DNA of 64,000 nt, taken from NCBI RefSeq assembly GCF_001591665.1, contig NZ_BCVI01000029.1, positions 62,001 to 126,000 on the forward strand, written 5' to 3'. The DNA comes from Neobacillus soli NBRC 102451. Its GTDB lineage: Bacteria; Bacillota; Bacilli; Bacillales; Cytobacillaceae. Below are positions 51,193 through 59,791 of the stretch, piece after piece. The notes below the pieces were generated by a model. The model ran no database searches, had not been told where the DNA came from, and saw only the letters and a list, made by a program, of their open reading frames with translations. The position numbers and the translations under genes are program-made. The first letter of the stretch is position 1, and the number at the start of each line of letters is the position of its first letter.

Positions 51193-52407
51193 ATGAAAGA
51201 AAAGTTATGGACAAAAGATTATATCGGTATTTTAGTAACAAATTTCTTTCTCATGTTAACATTTTATTTATTAATGGTAACTATTTCTGTATTTGCTGCT
51301 AATGAATTTGGTGCAACTGAAAGTCAAGCGGGATTAGCGTCTAGTATATTTGTTATTGGAGCGCTAGTCGGGAGGATCATTGGAGGTAAATACATTGATC
51401 AAATAGGGAGAAAAAAACTTCTGATAGCCGGCGTTATCATTATGGTTATTTCTGCGATTTTCTATTTCGGTGTGAATAGTTTTGGAATGCTCATTGCTAA
51501 CCGGTTATTACATGGCTTTGCATTTGGTCTAGCTGGTACTGTATTAGGAACAGTGGTAGCCCAAGTGATTCCAAAAACCAGAAGTGGAGAAGGAATCGGG
51601 TACTTTGCTTTAAGTATGACATTGGCTACGGCCATTGGACCTTTTATCGGTATATATATTCAACAACATTTTCAATTTAAAATGATATTTGTTTTTTGTT
51701 TAGTCTGTATCGCGATCAGTTTAGTTTTATCAGTTATCATAAAAGTTGAAGAAATTACCTTAACAGAGGATCAAAAGGCGGAATTAAAAGGGTTTAAATT
51801 ATCCAATTTTATAGAGAAAAAATCTGTGCCGATTACGCTGGTTGCAACCCTTACTGCTTTCTGTTATTCCGGAATTTTATCTTTCCTAACATTCTTTGCT
51901 AGTGAGAACCATATCACTTCAGCAGCAAGTTTCTTCTTTGTTGTTTATGCTGCTGCGGTTCTAGTAACAAGACCATTTTCCGGCCGGATGTTTGATATGA
52001 AGGGACCCAATTTTATCATGTATCCGTCGATTATTTCTTTATTAATTGGACTATTTGTTCTTAGTCAATCGCATGTAGGGAGCGTTCTATTGATTGCTGG
52101 TGCACTAGTCGGTTTTGGATACGGAACCTATATGTCAAGTTCTCAGACTGTTGCCATACAATCTGCCCCTGCTCATCGTGTTGGATTAGCAACATCGACA
52201 TTTTTCATTCTTACCGATATAGGTTTAGGAATTGGGCCTTTTGTTCAAGGATTTTTTGTTCCTTCCATAGGATACAATGGACTATATATCGTTCTCGGTA
52301 TTATCGCAGTAATTTGTTTACCATTACACTATTTCTTGTATGGAAAAAAGGCTTCTTCTTCAAAAATAACGGTTTCATCCGTAGAAGTAAATTCTTCAAT
52401 AAAATAG
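51193..52407 (+). CDS. MFS transporter
   Basis: A 404-residue, 12-helix major facilitator protein. The loop after helix 2 reads GGKYIDQIGRKKLLIAG (the GxxxDxxGRKK motif). It resembles drug or metabolite exporters of the YwoG/YfkF kind; the cargo is unknown. The divergent LysR gene suggests it responds to a small-molecule inducer. The ATG follows AAAAAGGGG. A UspA gene follows within 30 bases and may be cotranscribed. Confidence 0.87.
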   Translation: MKEKLWTKDYIGILVTNFFLMLTFYLLMVTISVFAANEFGATESQAGLASSIFVIGALVGRIIGGKYIDQIGRKKLLIAGVIIMVISAIFYFGVNSFGMLIANRLLHGFAFGLAGTVLGTVVAQVIPKTRSGEGIGYFALSMTLATAIGPFIGIYIQQHFQFKMIFVFCLVCIAISLVLSVIIKVEEITLTEDQKAELKGFKLSNFIEKKSVPITLVATLTAFCYSGILSFLTFFASENHITSAASFFFVVYAAAVLVTRPFSGRMFDMKGPNFIMYPSIISLLIGLFVLSQSHVGSVLLIAGALVGFGYGTYMSSSQTVAIQSAPAHRVGLATSTFFILTDIGLGIGPFVQGFFVPSIGYNGLYIVLGIIAVICLPLHYFLYGKKASSSKITVSSVEVNSSIK

Positions 52408-52435
52408 ACGGAAATCACTTAAAGGAGATGTGCTC

Positions 52436-52861
52436 ATGTTCAATCGTATTCTTGTGGCAATAGATGGTTCTAAAATGAGTGAAAAAGCATTAAAGTCGGC
52501 ATTCAATTTTGCAAAGGAAAGATATTCTAAAATTGGCGTGATCCATGTAGAAAAAAATCTAGGTGTTACCGAAGGGATGCCAAGTGCAACGATTGATAAA
52601 ATCTTTTCTGAACAAAGTATAGAAAGCGAGGATCTATTAAACCAAGCTAGTTCATTTGCAGAAAAAGAAGGTATCGAAATTGAAGTTCAATTTGTGATGG
52701 GAGAACCGGCCATTCAAATCGTCAAAAAGGCAGACGAAGGGAATTATCAGCTCATCATAATGGGCAGCAGGGGGTTGGGAAGTATTAGAGGATTAATGCT
52801 CGGAAGTGTAAGCCAGAAAGTTTCCCAGCTATCGCATTGTCCTGTATTGATCATCAAGTAA
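52436..52861 (+). CDS. Universal stress protein (UspA family)
   Basis: A 141-residue UspA-fold protein. The N-terminus is MFNRILVAIDGSKMSEKALK. The ATP-binding motif is present as MGSRGLGSIRGLMLGSVS, the G2xG9xGS pattern near residue 108-125. It likely binds ATP and acts in stress adaptation. The ATG at 52436 is 8 bases from AAAGGAG; the GTG two codons upstream is nearer and less likely. Only 28 bases after the MFS gene. Confidence 0.88.
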   Translation: MFNRILVAIDGSKMSEKALKSAFNFAKERYSKIGVIHVEKNLGVTEGMPSATIDKIFSEQSIESEDLLNQASSFAEKEGIEIEVQFVMGEPAIQIVKKADEGNYQLIIMGSRGLGSIRGLMLGSVSQKVSQLSHCPVLIIK

Positions 52862-52924
52862 TCAGAGAACAAAGGGAGTATTTGTTGAATGAGAAAGAAT
52901 CCTGGTCATATGAATAGTTGAACT

Positions 52925-52966
52925 AAAAAAGTGCATTTATCCAGAAACGGATGAATGCACTTTTTT
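52925..52966 (+). terminator. Rho-independent terminator, paired with the one at 58457
   Basis: AAAAAAGTGCATTTATCC and GGATGAATGCACTTTTTT arms around AGAAAC. The shape and loop recur at 58457-58499. Confidence 0.8.
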
Positions 52967-53004
52967 ACATAAGCGTGTTCTGACAGCACATCCATTTAAC
53001 AATG

Positions 53005-53412
53005 TTAGAACATGCCGTTCTCATTAGGGGAATCATCTGGTATGGGTTGTCCTATATCCCACAATTCAACGATTTGGTTATTTTGGAAACGGAAGATATG
53101 TACAACAGCTCCTCCAAGATCTTCTGGATTCTGCTTCACATGAGAGTGAACCGCAACCGTATCTCTCTCTTGAATAGCAAGTTTGACCTCAAGTTTTTTA
53201 TCAGGGTTCATAGCTGCATTTTCTTCCATGGCAAGCATGAGTGATTCTGCATCGCCACGGAAATAGGGGTTGTGGTGACGAAAGTCAGGACCTATGTAAG
53301 TCCGGTATGCTTCACGAACTTTCCCTGAAGCTACGGTTTGTAGAAAAGACACAGCTTTCTCTTTGAGTGAGAGGTTCATTGTAAATTCCTGTTCCGTGCT
53401 CATTTCAATCAT
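53005..53412 (-). CDS. SnoaL-like/NTF2-fold protein
   Basis: A 135-residue small protein of the SnoaL-like fold (NTF2 superfamily). The hallmark hydrophobic cone is reflected in YIGPDFRHHNPYFRGDAES and VVHIFRFQNNQIVELWDIGQ. The exact activity is unknown; members isomerise or cyclise small ketones or bind ligands. Starts at 53412 or 53403 are both possible behind AAAGGATAGG. It runs opposite the Usp gene. Confidence 0.75.
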   Translation of the reverse strand: MIEMSTEQEFTMNLSLKEKAVSFLQTVASGKVREAYRTYIGPDFRHHNPYFRGDAESLMLAMEENAAMNPDKKLEVKLAIQERDTVAVHSHVKQNPEDLGGAVVHIFRFQNNQIVELWDIGQPIPDDSPNENGMF

Positions 53413-53473
53413 CCTATCCTTTTAAGAATTACTGTACAGAAAAAGCACCTAGGTCCATATTTTCTCTCCCTTT

Positions 53474-53716
53474 TTATACACCTAAGATCTGGGCCAATTT
53501 CGCTTGATCAAATCCTAGGATAATTTCTTCACTATCTTCGTCTTTGATAATGGTTGCCGGCGTAGCAGCAGCACCTAGTTCAATAAGTTCTTGCAAATAT
53601 TGATCGTCTTTACGTATGTCTCTTTCTTCAAACTCAATCCCATTTTCTTTAAACCAAAGTTTTTCCGCATGACAAGGCGGGCACGTCTCTTGAGAATAAA
53701 TAATCACTTTTTTCAT
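53474..53716 (-). CDS. Glutaredoxin-like protein (NrdH type)
   Basis: An 80-residue glutaredoxin-family protein with the redox motif CPPC at residues 12-15 (IYSQETCPPCHAEK). Short and lacking the glutathione-binding extension, it is closest to NrdH-type redoxins that use thioredoxin reductase. The TPATIIKD loop carries the cis-proline. A lone gene, 61 bases from the SnoaL-like gene. Confidence 0.85.
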   Translation of the reverse strand: MKKVIIYSQETCPPCHAEKLWFKENGIEFEERDIRKDDQYLQELIELGAAATPATIIKDEDSEEIILGFDQAKLAQILGV

Positions 53717-53945
53717 TTAATTACCTCCACTTCATTAATGTTATTGTACAATGAATTCTGTTTTCATGGGTACAATTATATACTTTAGATTAATTTTCAT
53801 GGGAGTGACCTTCATTACAATAAAAAACCTTGGGGCCCCATTTCCATTTTGGCATCGTGATGGATGTGAGGTTAAATCCTTGTTATCTGCAAACTTTTTC
53901 CCTTAAAATAGATGAGGAAGTCAGGGAAACAAGAAGGTGAGAGAT

Positions 53946-54656
53946 TTGCAAAGAAAGATTGGTTTTATTTATGAATTAATTTTAGCAGGAATAATTATTT
54001 TTTCTTTGATGGTTGATTTGCCCAAACATGAAGATTTTGTTTTAGGCTGGTTTGTGTGGGGGCTTTTTGCCGCTGATTATGTGATTCGGTTTTTCTTAAG
54101 CAAGAAAAAATGGGAATTTGTCAAAAGTCATCCAATCGAGCTCCTTGCACTTATCCCTTTTGATCATCTATTTAGAACAATCCGTTTAATCCGATTAGTT
54201 CGCTTAGTTAGGCTAATCCTCGTGGTAAAAAGAAATAATTCAATTTTAGATCTATTAATTGAAAAATATCGATTAGATAAATTATTTCTAACAGTTATTG
54301 CTTTATTATTTTTAACTGCGATTCCTATGACATGGATTGAACCCAATTTTCATAGCTATGGAGATGCTTTGTGGTGGACAGTGGTAACGACAACTACCGT
54401 TGGCTATGGAGATTTATTTCCTGAAACAGCTGTTGGGCGAATAATTGCGAGTGTGCTTATGTTCGTTGGGATTGGGTTAATCGGGGTTGTAACCGGAACG
54501 GTAGCTTCGATATTTTCTAATAAAAAAGGGGACCTGCCTGATCAATTAAAATACGTAAGGGATAAGATTGATGATTATCCCTCTCTTACAGATCCAGAAA
54601 TTCTCGTCATGATTGAACAATTGAAGGCTTATCAGAAGGAACAGAGCAAAGAATGA
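53946..54656 (+). CDS. Voltage-gated-type potassium channel
   Basis: A 236-residue ion channel. Six segments are visible: two N-terminal helices (IGFIYELILAGIIIFSLMV, then FVWGLFAADYVIRFFL), a short third, an arginine-rich S4 (RTIRLIRLVRLVRLILVV), and the pore (WWTVVTTTTVGYGDLFPE) with selectivity filter TVGYGD between S5 and S6. This is a Kv-like channel with a complete voltage sensor. The TTG at 53946 follows AAGGTGA better than the GTG at 53937. Cytosolic tail about 35 residues. Confidence 0.87.
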   Translation: MQRKIGFIYELILAGIIIFSLMVDLPKHEDFVLGWFVWGLFAADYVIRFFLSKKKWEFVKSHPIELLALIPFDHLFRTIRLIRLVRLVRLILVVKRNNSILDLLIEKYRLDKLFLTVIALLFLTAIPMTWIEPNFHSYGDALWWTVVTTTTVGYGDLFPETAVGRIIASVLMFVGIGLIGVVTGTVASIFSNKKGDLPDQLKYVRDKIDDYPSLTDPEILVMIEQLKAYQKEQSKE

Positions 54657-54824
54657 AACCAGAAGGGCTTTAATTTGTTTTTATTTTTTTTCAAGTACAC
54701 CCAATATTAGAGCATGACAAAATTCGAAATAAACTGCAAATATTGCTCGTTGCCATTTTGAAGCGAGGTTTTCCTATTAGTTCTTGTAAAATTAATAGAA
54801 ACCAAACAAGAAAGGACAAAACGC

Positions 54825-55988
54825 ATGTCATTTTTAGAAAAAATTAAGCCACACTTACTTAGCGATGATTTTTTAATCCAAGAAACTGTTCTTCGTGCAA
54901 TCCACGATTATCCAAACCTTCCGGAAGAATGGACTATTCAATTGTTGAAGAAAGCGTTTGACGACATAGAAGAGCAGTCATCCATATTCATTTACATAGA
55001 CAACCAAACCATGAATCAAGAAGCACTAGAAATGCTAATCGAAAATACTTCAAAGCTGGATCGAACAAGGGTACATCTACTGTTTAGGCTAGTTAACAGT
55101 GCAGATCCTGAACTTGCGTGGCAATTTAAAGAATCTCTTGAAGGATTTATTCGCGAGGAAACCTGGGAGTTATATGAGCTGATTGTAAACGGAACGGAAG
55201 AAATCGTAAAAGGGGAATATGAAAAATACCTAAATGAACTTGAAAGCCTTCAATATCACGAACAAGCTCCATACAGAAAAGCAAAGAAGCTGGCAGAGTG
55301 TATCGTGAAAAACGATTGGATTTCAACATACGAAATTGACAAAATCATACAAGCAGAATTAAACGAACAATGGTTTTCCTATCGGGGGATTCTGGCGGTT
55401 TATATGATTGGATTATTAAAAATGGATAACTATATCCCTACTTTGGCCAGCTTATTGGTACGAGATGAGGATATCTTATTGGAAGAGGTAGCCACGGCGT
55501 TAATTGCTTTTCAAAATGATTATGTTGTTGAGGCTGTAGCACCTTACTTAATGAAACGAGATTCTGTGATTTTTGCTACTTCTGTTGCCGAAAACATTAA
55601 ATCTGACCTAGCTGTTAAGTATTTACGAGAGGCCTACCATGTTACAGAAGATATAGATGATCAGGACATAATTGTCGAAGCACTCTGTTATCAGCTTTCA
55701 AGCGAAGCATTGCCGGAAATCTCCGACCATATGAAAAAGGGGCATGTGTCACAAATTGTTGACCTCGAACAGACTGCTTATGGATGCTATTCCATTCTAG
55801 GTGAGCACCACCCGGACTTGGAGAGTTGGAAACAAGAAGCAATCCAGCGGGAGATGCACTATCGCAAGGCAAGTGAGCAAGGAAGCCTCATCCAAAGCCT
55901 CCCGGTTCGGAACGAGAATAAAGTGGGTCGAAATGACCCTTGCCCGTGCGGAAGCGGCAAAAAATATAAAAAATGCTGCGGGAAATAG
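54825..55988 (+). CDS. SEC-C domain protein with HEAT-like repeats
   Basis: A 387-residue protein. Most of it consists of repeating pairs of helices (about residues 5-340) as in HEAT-like scaffolds. The C-terminus is a SEC-C zinc-binding motif, [18 protein letters not shown], with Cys-X-Cys and Cys-Cys as ligands. Such SEC-C tails occur on SecA and on many uncharacterised proteins and may recruit them to ribosomes. The function is unknown. The ATG follows AAAGGAC. Monocistronic. Confidence 0.78.
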   Translation: MSFLEKIKPHLLSDDFLIQETVLRAIHDYPNLPEEWTIQLLKKAFDDIEEQSSIFIYIDNQTMNQEALEMLIENTSKLDRTRVHLLFRLVNSADPELAWQFKESLEGFIREETWELYELIVNGTEEIVKGEYEKYLNELESLQYHEQAPYRKAKKLAECIVKNDWISTYEIDKIIQAELNEQWFSYRGILAVYMIGLLKMDNYIPTLASLLVRDEDILLEEVATALIAFQNDYVVEAVAPYLMKRDSVIFATSVAENIKSDLAVKYLREAYHVTEDIDDQDIIVEALCYQLSSEALPEISDHMKKGHVSQIVDLEQTAYGCYSILGEHHPDLESWKQEAIQREMHYRKASEQGSLIQSLPVRNENKVGRNDPCPCGSGKKYKKCCGK

Positions 55989-55992
55989 AAAA

Positions 55993-56008
55993 TAAAGTGC
56001 CAGGCATT
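55993..56008. repeat. Half copy of family A repeat
   Basis: AAAGTGCCAGGCATTT, a single left-type arm, begins 5 bases after the SEC-C gene stop. No right arm follows. Confidence 0.6.
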
Positions 56009-56254
56009 TCTTCTTCATGCTGATTCCCTTGAAGGGAACCTGCTATTGAAAGAGGGACGCAGGGCACCTCCTCCCAATTACTGCTGGATATAACGCAGGC
56101 AGATTCGGTTTAGATCACGGGGTGGTTCCTTTCATCCGAAAAACGGCTTAGACCAATAATAGGGAAAATAAAGTAGTTGCTTAACTTGAAGTAATAAAAA
56201 ATACGATTCGGGGCAGATCAACTCGAATCGTATTTTTTGTAGTCGCACAGTGAA

Positions 56255-56620
56255 CAGAAAATTGTACAGTATATTAGTTTAGGAATTAAAACTGTTGTTA
56301 CCTTCCTTTTAGCAAGATCAGCCATCATCATTGCATGTATTTGGCCGGTTCTTGTCATTTTCGGCGTGCATTGGGGCGTTATTCCAATCATGATTGACAA
56401 CTTCTCCCGCGGCGGAGATATCATTGGACCAATAACAGCGGCTTTTACTTTTGCACAGATGGGGATTGCCTTTGGAATCTTCTTGCGTGCAAGAAAGCAT
56501 AAAGATTTACGTTCATTTTCCATTGCGGCTATATTATCCGACTTGTTTGCCGGGTAACGGAACCAATTCTTGTCTGGCAGGTTTTCTCCTATATTCATAT
56601 GATAATCAAACCAAAACTTT
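56255..56620 (+). pseudogene. Frameshifted fragment of a PTS beta-glucoside EIIC
   Basis: The plus frame from about 56255 to 56559 reads KTVVTFLLARSA, then CIWPVLVIFGVHWGVIPIMI and FAQMGIAFGIFLRARKH, like the EIIC domain of BglF-type PTS permeases. At LSDLFAG the frame hits a TAA at 56557-56559. Shifting frame recovers VTEPILVWQVF, the expected GITEP motif. The gene is also truncated at both ends, so it is dead. Confidence 0.7.
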
Positions 56621-56651
56621 GCATTTGACAAAATTAACTGTAACGATTAAA

Positions 56652-56673
56652 ATTACAGTATGAAAACTGTAAT
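56652..56673. promoter_or_regulatory. SaiR-type operator 1 (upstream of spx)
   Basis: ATTACAGTATGAAAACTGTAAT (8-base arms, 6-base spacer; written here as ATTACAGT and ACTGTAAT) lies 58 bases before the Spx start. Matching sites at 57402 and 57968 flank the Rrf2-type regulator. Confidence 0.65.
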
Positions 56674-56730
56674 ATTTTTTATTACATTTATATATACTTG
56701 GCAAAAATACACTAAGGAGTGTGTAAAAGT

Positions 56731-57126
56731 ATGGTGACTTTGTTTACGACACCGAGTTGTGCTTCATGTCGAAAAGCAAAAGCTTGGCTTGAAGAGCATC
56801 AAATTGACTTTATTGAAAGAAACATATTATCTCAACCCCTTACAGTCGATGAGATTAAATCGATTCTTCGCTTGACGGAAGAGGGAACTAGCGAGATTAT
56901 TTCCACTAATTCGAAAGCATTCCAAGAATTAAACGTAAATATTGAATCTCTTCCGCTTAATGAATTGTATAAATTAATAATGGAGCATCCCAAAATGGTG
57001 CGCCGGCCAATTATCCTAGACGAAAAAAGGTTACAAGTTGGATATAACGATGACGAAATTCGTAGTTTTCTGCCCCGTAGGATACGAAACTATTTGTACA
57101 CCGAATTGCAAAAAGCGGCCAATTAA
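56731..57126 (+). CDS. spxA2: Spx-family transcriptional regulator, SpxA2-like
   Basis: A 131-residue Spx protein. The redox-switch motif CASC gives Cys10 and Cys13, followed by the [19 protein letters not shown] region, and the C-terminal [20 protein letters not shown] matches Spx. It binds the RNA polymerase alpha C-terminal domain and redirects transcription in thiol stress. The Rrf2-type gene nearby and the operator in front suggest the SpxA2/SaiR pair known in B. anthracis rather than the primary spx. The ATG at 56731 follows AAGGAG by 12 bases. Confidence 0.85.
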   Translation: MVTLFTTPSCASCRKAKAWLEEHQIDFIERNILSQPLTVDEIKSILRLTEEGTSEIISTNSKAFQELNVNIESLPLNELYKLIMEHPKMVRRPIILDEKRLQVGYNDDEIRSFLPRRIRNYLYTELQKAAN

Positions 57127-57214
57127 AATGGAAAAGTAAGGGCAAATTAATTAGTCTTTACAATTAAAACCAAAACCTTAATATATTTATGTTGTTTAAA
57201 GGGAGGGAAAACTG

Positions 57215-57349
57215 GTGATTGAAGTATTCATGACAGTAAATTATAAAGATCGAAATTACCATACCAATGTGATTGTGAAAAAAGAGATGACATGGGAAAA
57301 AATTAAGCAGATAGCAGAAAAGCAAGTCAAAAAACAATGGGATATTTGA
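57215..57349 (+). CDS. Small BA3454-like stress protein, 44 residues
   Basis: A GTG at 57215 behind GGGAGGG opens 44 codons: MIEVFMTVNYKDRNYHTNVI, then MTWEKIKQIAEKQVKKQWDI. The pattern (VTV-YxxxYHTNVIV, then an amphipathic helix) is what I recall for the BA3454 stress-response family, which sits beside spxA2 in Bacillus. It falls between spx and the Rrf2 gene, so it is probably part of the same regulon. Confidence 0.65.
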   Translation: MIEVFMTVNYKDRNYHTNVIVKKEMTWEKIKQIAEKQVKKQWDI

Positions 57350-57401
57350 ATAAATCGGCTTATCCATGTACTTAGAAAAGCTATGTGCTTGACTAGCCAA
57401 T

Positions 57402-57422
57402 CTGTAATGCTTAATATTACAG
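57402..57422. promoter_or_regulatory. SaiR-type operator 2 (before the Rrf2 gene)
   Basis: CTGTAAT-N7-ATTACAG, the same half-sites as at 56652 in reversed order, 84 bases before the regulator start. Suggests autoregulation. Confidence 0.6.
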
Positions 57423-57505
57423 TACGTTATTAATTTTAAAAAGAGATGCAGACAATAGATGTAATAGGAAAAAAGTGAGAAGTTTATTGCTTAGGAGGCA
57501 ATCAC

Positions 57506-57919
57506 ATGAATAGTGATTTTACCCTTGCCATTCATAGTTTAACTTTTCTAGCGCTACAGCCGGACCGCATGTCAACTAGCGATGCGATTTCAGAAAGTGC
57601 TGGCGTCCATCCGGTACGTATTCGAAAAGTGCTAAGTTTGTTAAAAAAACATGGATTTATTAAATCAAAAGAGGGAACTGGCGGCGGATTTATTTTTGCG
57701 ATGGATCTAAATGAAGTGAATCTTTGGGATATATATAAGATAACCTCAGAAGGTGCACTGCAGCCCAAGTGTCCTGAATCCAATGAAAAGTGTATTGTCG
57801 GTGCGAATATGCAAAGAGTCCTTTGCAGCATTTTCTTTGGTGCGGAAGAGCATATGGGAGAATACTTAAAAGACTATACAATCAAAGAAGTTGTTGAACT
57901 TGTTAATAAGCGGCAGTAA
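57506..57919 (+). CDS. Rrf2 family transcriptional regulator, SaiR-like
   Basis: A 137-residue winged-helix Rrf2 regulator. The N-terminal HTH includes TSDAISESAGVHPVRIRKVL and the wing LLKKHGFIKSKEGTGGGFIF. Three cysteines near residue 92, 98 and 109 (CPESNEKCI and RVLC) could sense redox or bind a cluster. It is flanked by operators matching the one before spx, fitting the B. anthracis SaiR repressor that controls spxA2. The ATG follows AGGAGG. Confidence 0.83.
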   Translation: MNSDFTLAIHSLTFLALQPDRMSTSDAISESAGVHPVRIRKVLSLLKKHGFIKSKEGTGGGFIFAMDLNEVNLWDIYKITSEGALQPKCPESNEKCIVGANMQRVLCSIFFGAEEHMGEYLKDYTIKEVVELVNKRQ

Positions 57920-57967
57920 CCGGATATCGGACTGCAGACTTCTTCCGAATAAAATGTAATAAAAAAA

Positions 57968-57992
57968 ATTACAGTTTTATGCAGGCTGTAAT
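57968..57992. promoter_or_regulatory. SaiR-type operator 3 (before the IDEAL-domain gene)
   Basis: ATTACAG-N11-CTGTAAT, 42 bases before the next start. The half-sites equal those at 56652 and 57402; the spacer is longer. Confidence 0.58.
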
Positions 57993-58033
57993 TTTCTTAG
58001 ATGAAACTAAAAAATTAAGAAGGTGAAAAAACT

Positions 58034-58369
58034 ATGTTCTCTAACAATCATACGATTTTAAAAACAGGTGATTGGATTAAGGCAGAATCACGGGATGGCG
58101 AATTAATAATCGGTTATATTGAATCACTGTCTAGTTTAGAAGGAGTAGTGAAGGTAACCGTTGTTACAAGTGACAATAATCAAACGATTGGCAAAACCAT
58201 ACCTATTTTAAGTAAACAGGTGAAAAAGCTGCCTGTTTCTAATGTAACCAACAAGGCACAAATTGAATTTCTCCTAGACCTGGCATTATCAACAGGGGAT
58301 AAGGAATGGTTTTTTGCGCTTTCTTCGGAGTTAAACGCGATGAAGCAGCTTGTTAATGGAGCCCGTTAA
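58034..58369 (+). CDS. IDEAL-domain protein
   Basis: A 111-residue protein. The N-terminal half (GDWIKAESRDGELIIGYIES) is SH3-like, and the C-terminal helix FLLDLALSTGDKEWFFALSS resembles the IDEAL domain (PF08858) of small Bacillus proteins. Function unknown; it may bridge other proteins. Its promoter region holds a third SaiR-type operator, so it is likely in the same stress regulon. The ATG follows AAGAAGGTG. Confidence 0.72.
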   Translation: MFSNNHTILKTGDWIKAESRDGELIIGYIESLSSLEGVVKVTVVTSDNNQTIGKTIPILSKQVKKLPVSNVTNKAQIEFLLDLALSTGDKEWFFALSSELNAMKQLVNGAR

Positions 58370-58456
58370 AACTACACAATGAATTCCGTTTGGTTTGAAC
58401 GTTGATAAAAGGGATATCCAATGTTTATTGGAAAGGGTTAGTCCAAATAGTTGATC

Positions 58457-58499
58457 AAAAAGGTGCATTAATCCAGAAACGGATTAATACGCCTTTTTA
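58457..58499 (+). terminator. Rho-independent terminator, twin of 52925
   Basis: AAAAAGGTGCATTAATCC and GGATTAATACGCCTTTTT arms around AGAAAC. Closely resembles the terminator at 52925-52966. Confidence 0.75.
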
Positions 58500-58659
58500 C
58501 AAAATTTATATTATTAATTCGAGATATTTTAATTAAGAATAATTGAATAGGATAAAAATTATGGGGTACATTATCATATGGTATTCAACATTCCAGATAT
58601 CTTCCGATAATATGGTTTTAATTCAAATTTAGAAAGAACGACAAGGGAGGAGAATCATA

Positions 58660-58860
58660 ATGAGCAATCGTTTTGATGGTAAAGTAGTGACATTGCACCT
58701 GGTGCCATCATGACACCAATGGTCGAAGGTTCATTAAAACAAATCGATCCAGTCAATTGGGAAGAAGTTGGAAAACAATTTGTTGAGCCTCTCTGATCAA
58801 GCAAACTTTATCAATGCAGCCGTTATTCCAATTGATGGCGGACAATCTAATAAATATTAG
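58660..58860 (+). pseudogene. SDR gene collapsed by two internal deletions
   Basis: A good ribosome site (AAGGGAGGAG) and ATG at 58660 begin MSNRFDGKVV, then jump to IAPGAIMTPMVEGSLKQIDP (normally near residue 185), then jump again to LSDQANFINAAVIPIDGGQS and a TAG. Only about 67 codons of a roughly 250-codon short-chain dehydrogenase remain, with frame changes. It lies directly before an intact SDR gene. Confidence 0.75.
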
Positions 58861-58925
58861 AACAAGAAACTATATAACAAATGAGAATTTTTTATAAAAC
58901 ATTAAATGAGAGAGGATGTATTGAG

Positions 58926-59663
58926 ATGAGTAAATTACAAAATAAAGTAGCCGTCATTACAGGAGGGGCATCAGGGATTGGTGCTGCCACTGCCAAATTA
59001 TTTGTTGAAGAGGGCGCAAAAGTAGTACTAGTGGACTTAAACGAAGAAAAAGGGAAAGCATTTGAGGCAGAGTTAAAAGCAGAAAATGCAGAAGTGCTTT
59101 TTGTAAAAGCAAACATTACTATTGAAGAAGAGGTACTTAATATTTTTAAAGAGGCAGTGGATGCTTTTGGTAAAGTAGATATCGTATTTAATAATGCAGG
59201 GATTGGGCGTGTTAAACCCACAGAGGAGCTTTCCTATGATGAATGGCGTAACACAGTCAACGTGGATTTAGATGGTGTATTTTTAGTTTCTCGTGAAGCC
59301 ATTCGTGAAATGCTGAAATCAGGTGGTGGCACTATCGTCAATACAGCTTCTATGTATGGTTGGGTAGGTTCACCTGGGTCGGCAGCATACAATGCAGCAA
59401 AAGGTGGGGTTCTCAACTTAACACGCTCACTTGCGTTAGAATACGCAGCAAAGAATATTCGTGTGAACTCATTAGCACCAGGCTTTATTGATACACCAAT
59501 TATCCCTGAAGAAAGTAAAAAGGAGCTTGCTTCTATTACACCAATGCAACGTCTTGGTAAAGCAGAAGAAATGGCAAAAGCTGTATTATTCATGGCTTCG
59601 GACGATTCATCCTTTATGACAGGCAATACTTTAACAGTTGACGGTGGATATACGGCACAATAA
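58926..59663 (+). CDS. SDR family oxidoreductase
   Basis: A 245-residue classical short-chain dehydrogenase. The NAD motif is VITGGASGIGAAT (residues 9-21), then NNAG, and the active site is NTASMYGWVGSPGSAAYNAA with Ser, Tyr and the following Lys. It ends with the usual GNTLTVDGGYTAQ. Substrate unknown; glucose or 3-oxoacyl reductase-like. The ATG at 58926 (MSKLQNKVAV) is the family start; upstream codons are not conserved. It follows a decayed SDR gene and precedes a family A repeat. Confidence 0.85.
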   Translation: MSKLQNKVAVITGGASGIGAATAKLFVEEGAKVVLVDLNEEKGKAFEAELKAENAEVLFVKANITIEEEVLNIFKEAVDAFGKVDIVFNNAGIGRVKPTEELSYDEWRNTVNVDLDGVFLVSREAIREMLKSGGGTIVNTASMYGWVGSPGSAAYNAAKGGVLNLTRSLALEYAAKNIRVNSLAPGFIDTPIIPEESKKELASITPMQRLGKAEEMAKAVLFMASDDSSFMTGNTLTVDGGYTAQ

Positions 59664-59679
59664 GAAAGCCAGAAGAACC

Positions 59680-59727
59680 GGAGTGCCAGGCACCATCCAT
59701 ATACCGGATGGTGCCAGGCACTCTTTT
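59680..59727. repeat. Family A palindromic repeat, copy 7
   Basis: GAGTGCCAGGCACCATCC and GGATGGTGCCAGGCACTC arms around a 7-base loop, then TTTTTC, 16 bases after the SDR stop. Confidence 0.85.
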
Positions 59728-59791
59728 TCGTTTATTTTGCCAGCGAATTGGAAAACTAAATAGAAAGAATTCAATGGATGGGGTGGAAAAG

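Noticed and set aside
56218..56631. Minus-strand frame of 137 codons over the PTS fragment
   Set aside because: The plus strand reads as a clear PTS EIIC; the minus frame has no ribosome site and is a shadow.
59234..59626. Minus-strand frame of 130 codons inside the SDR gene
   Set aside because: Antisense shadow of a strong coding frame with all SDR motifs on the plus strand.
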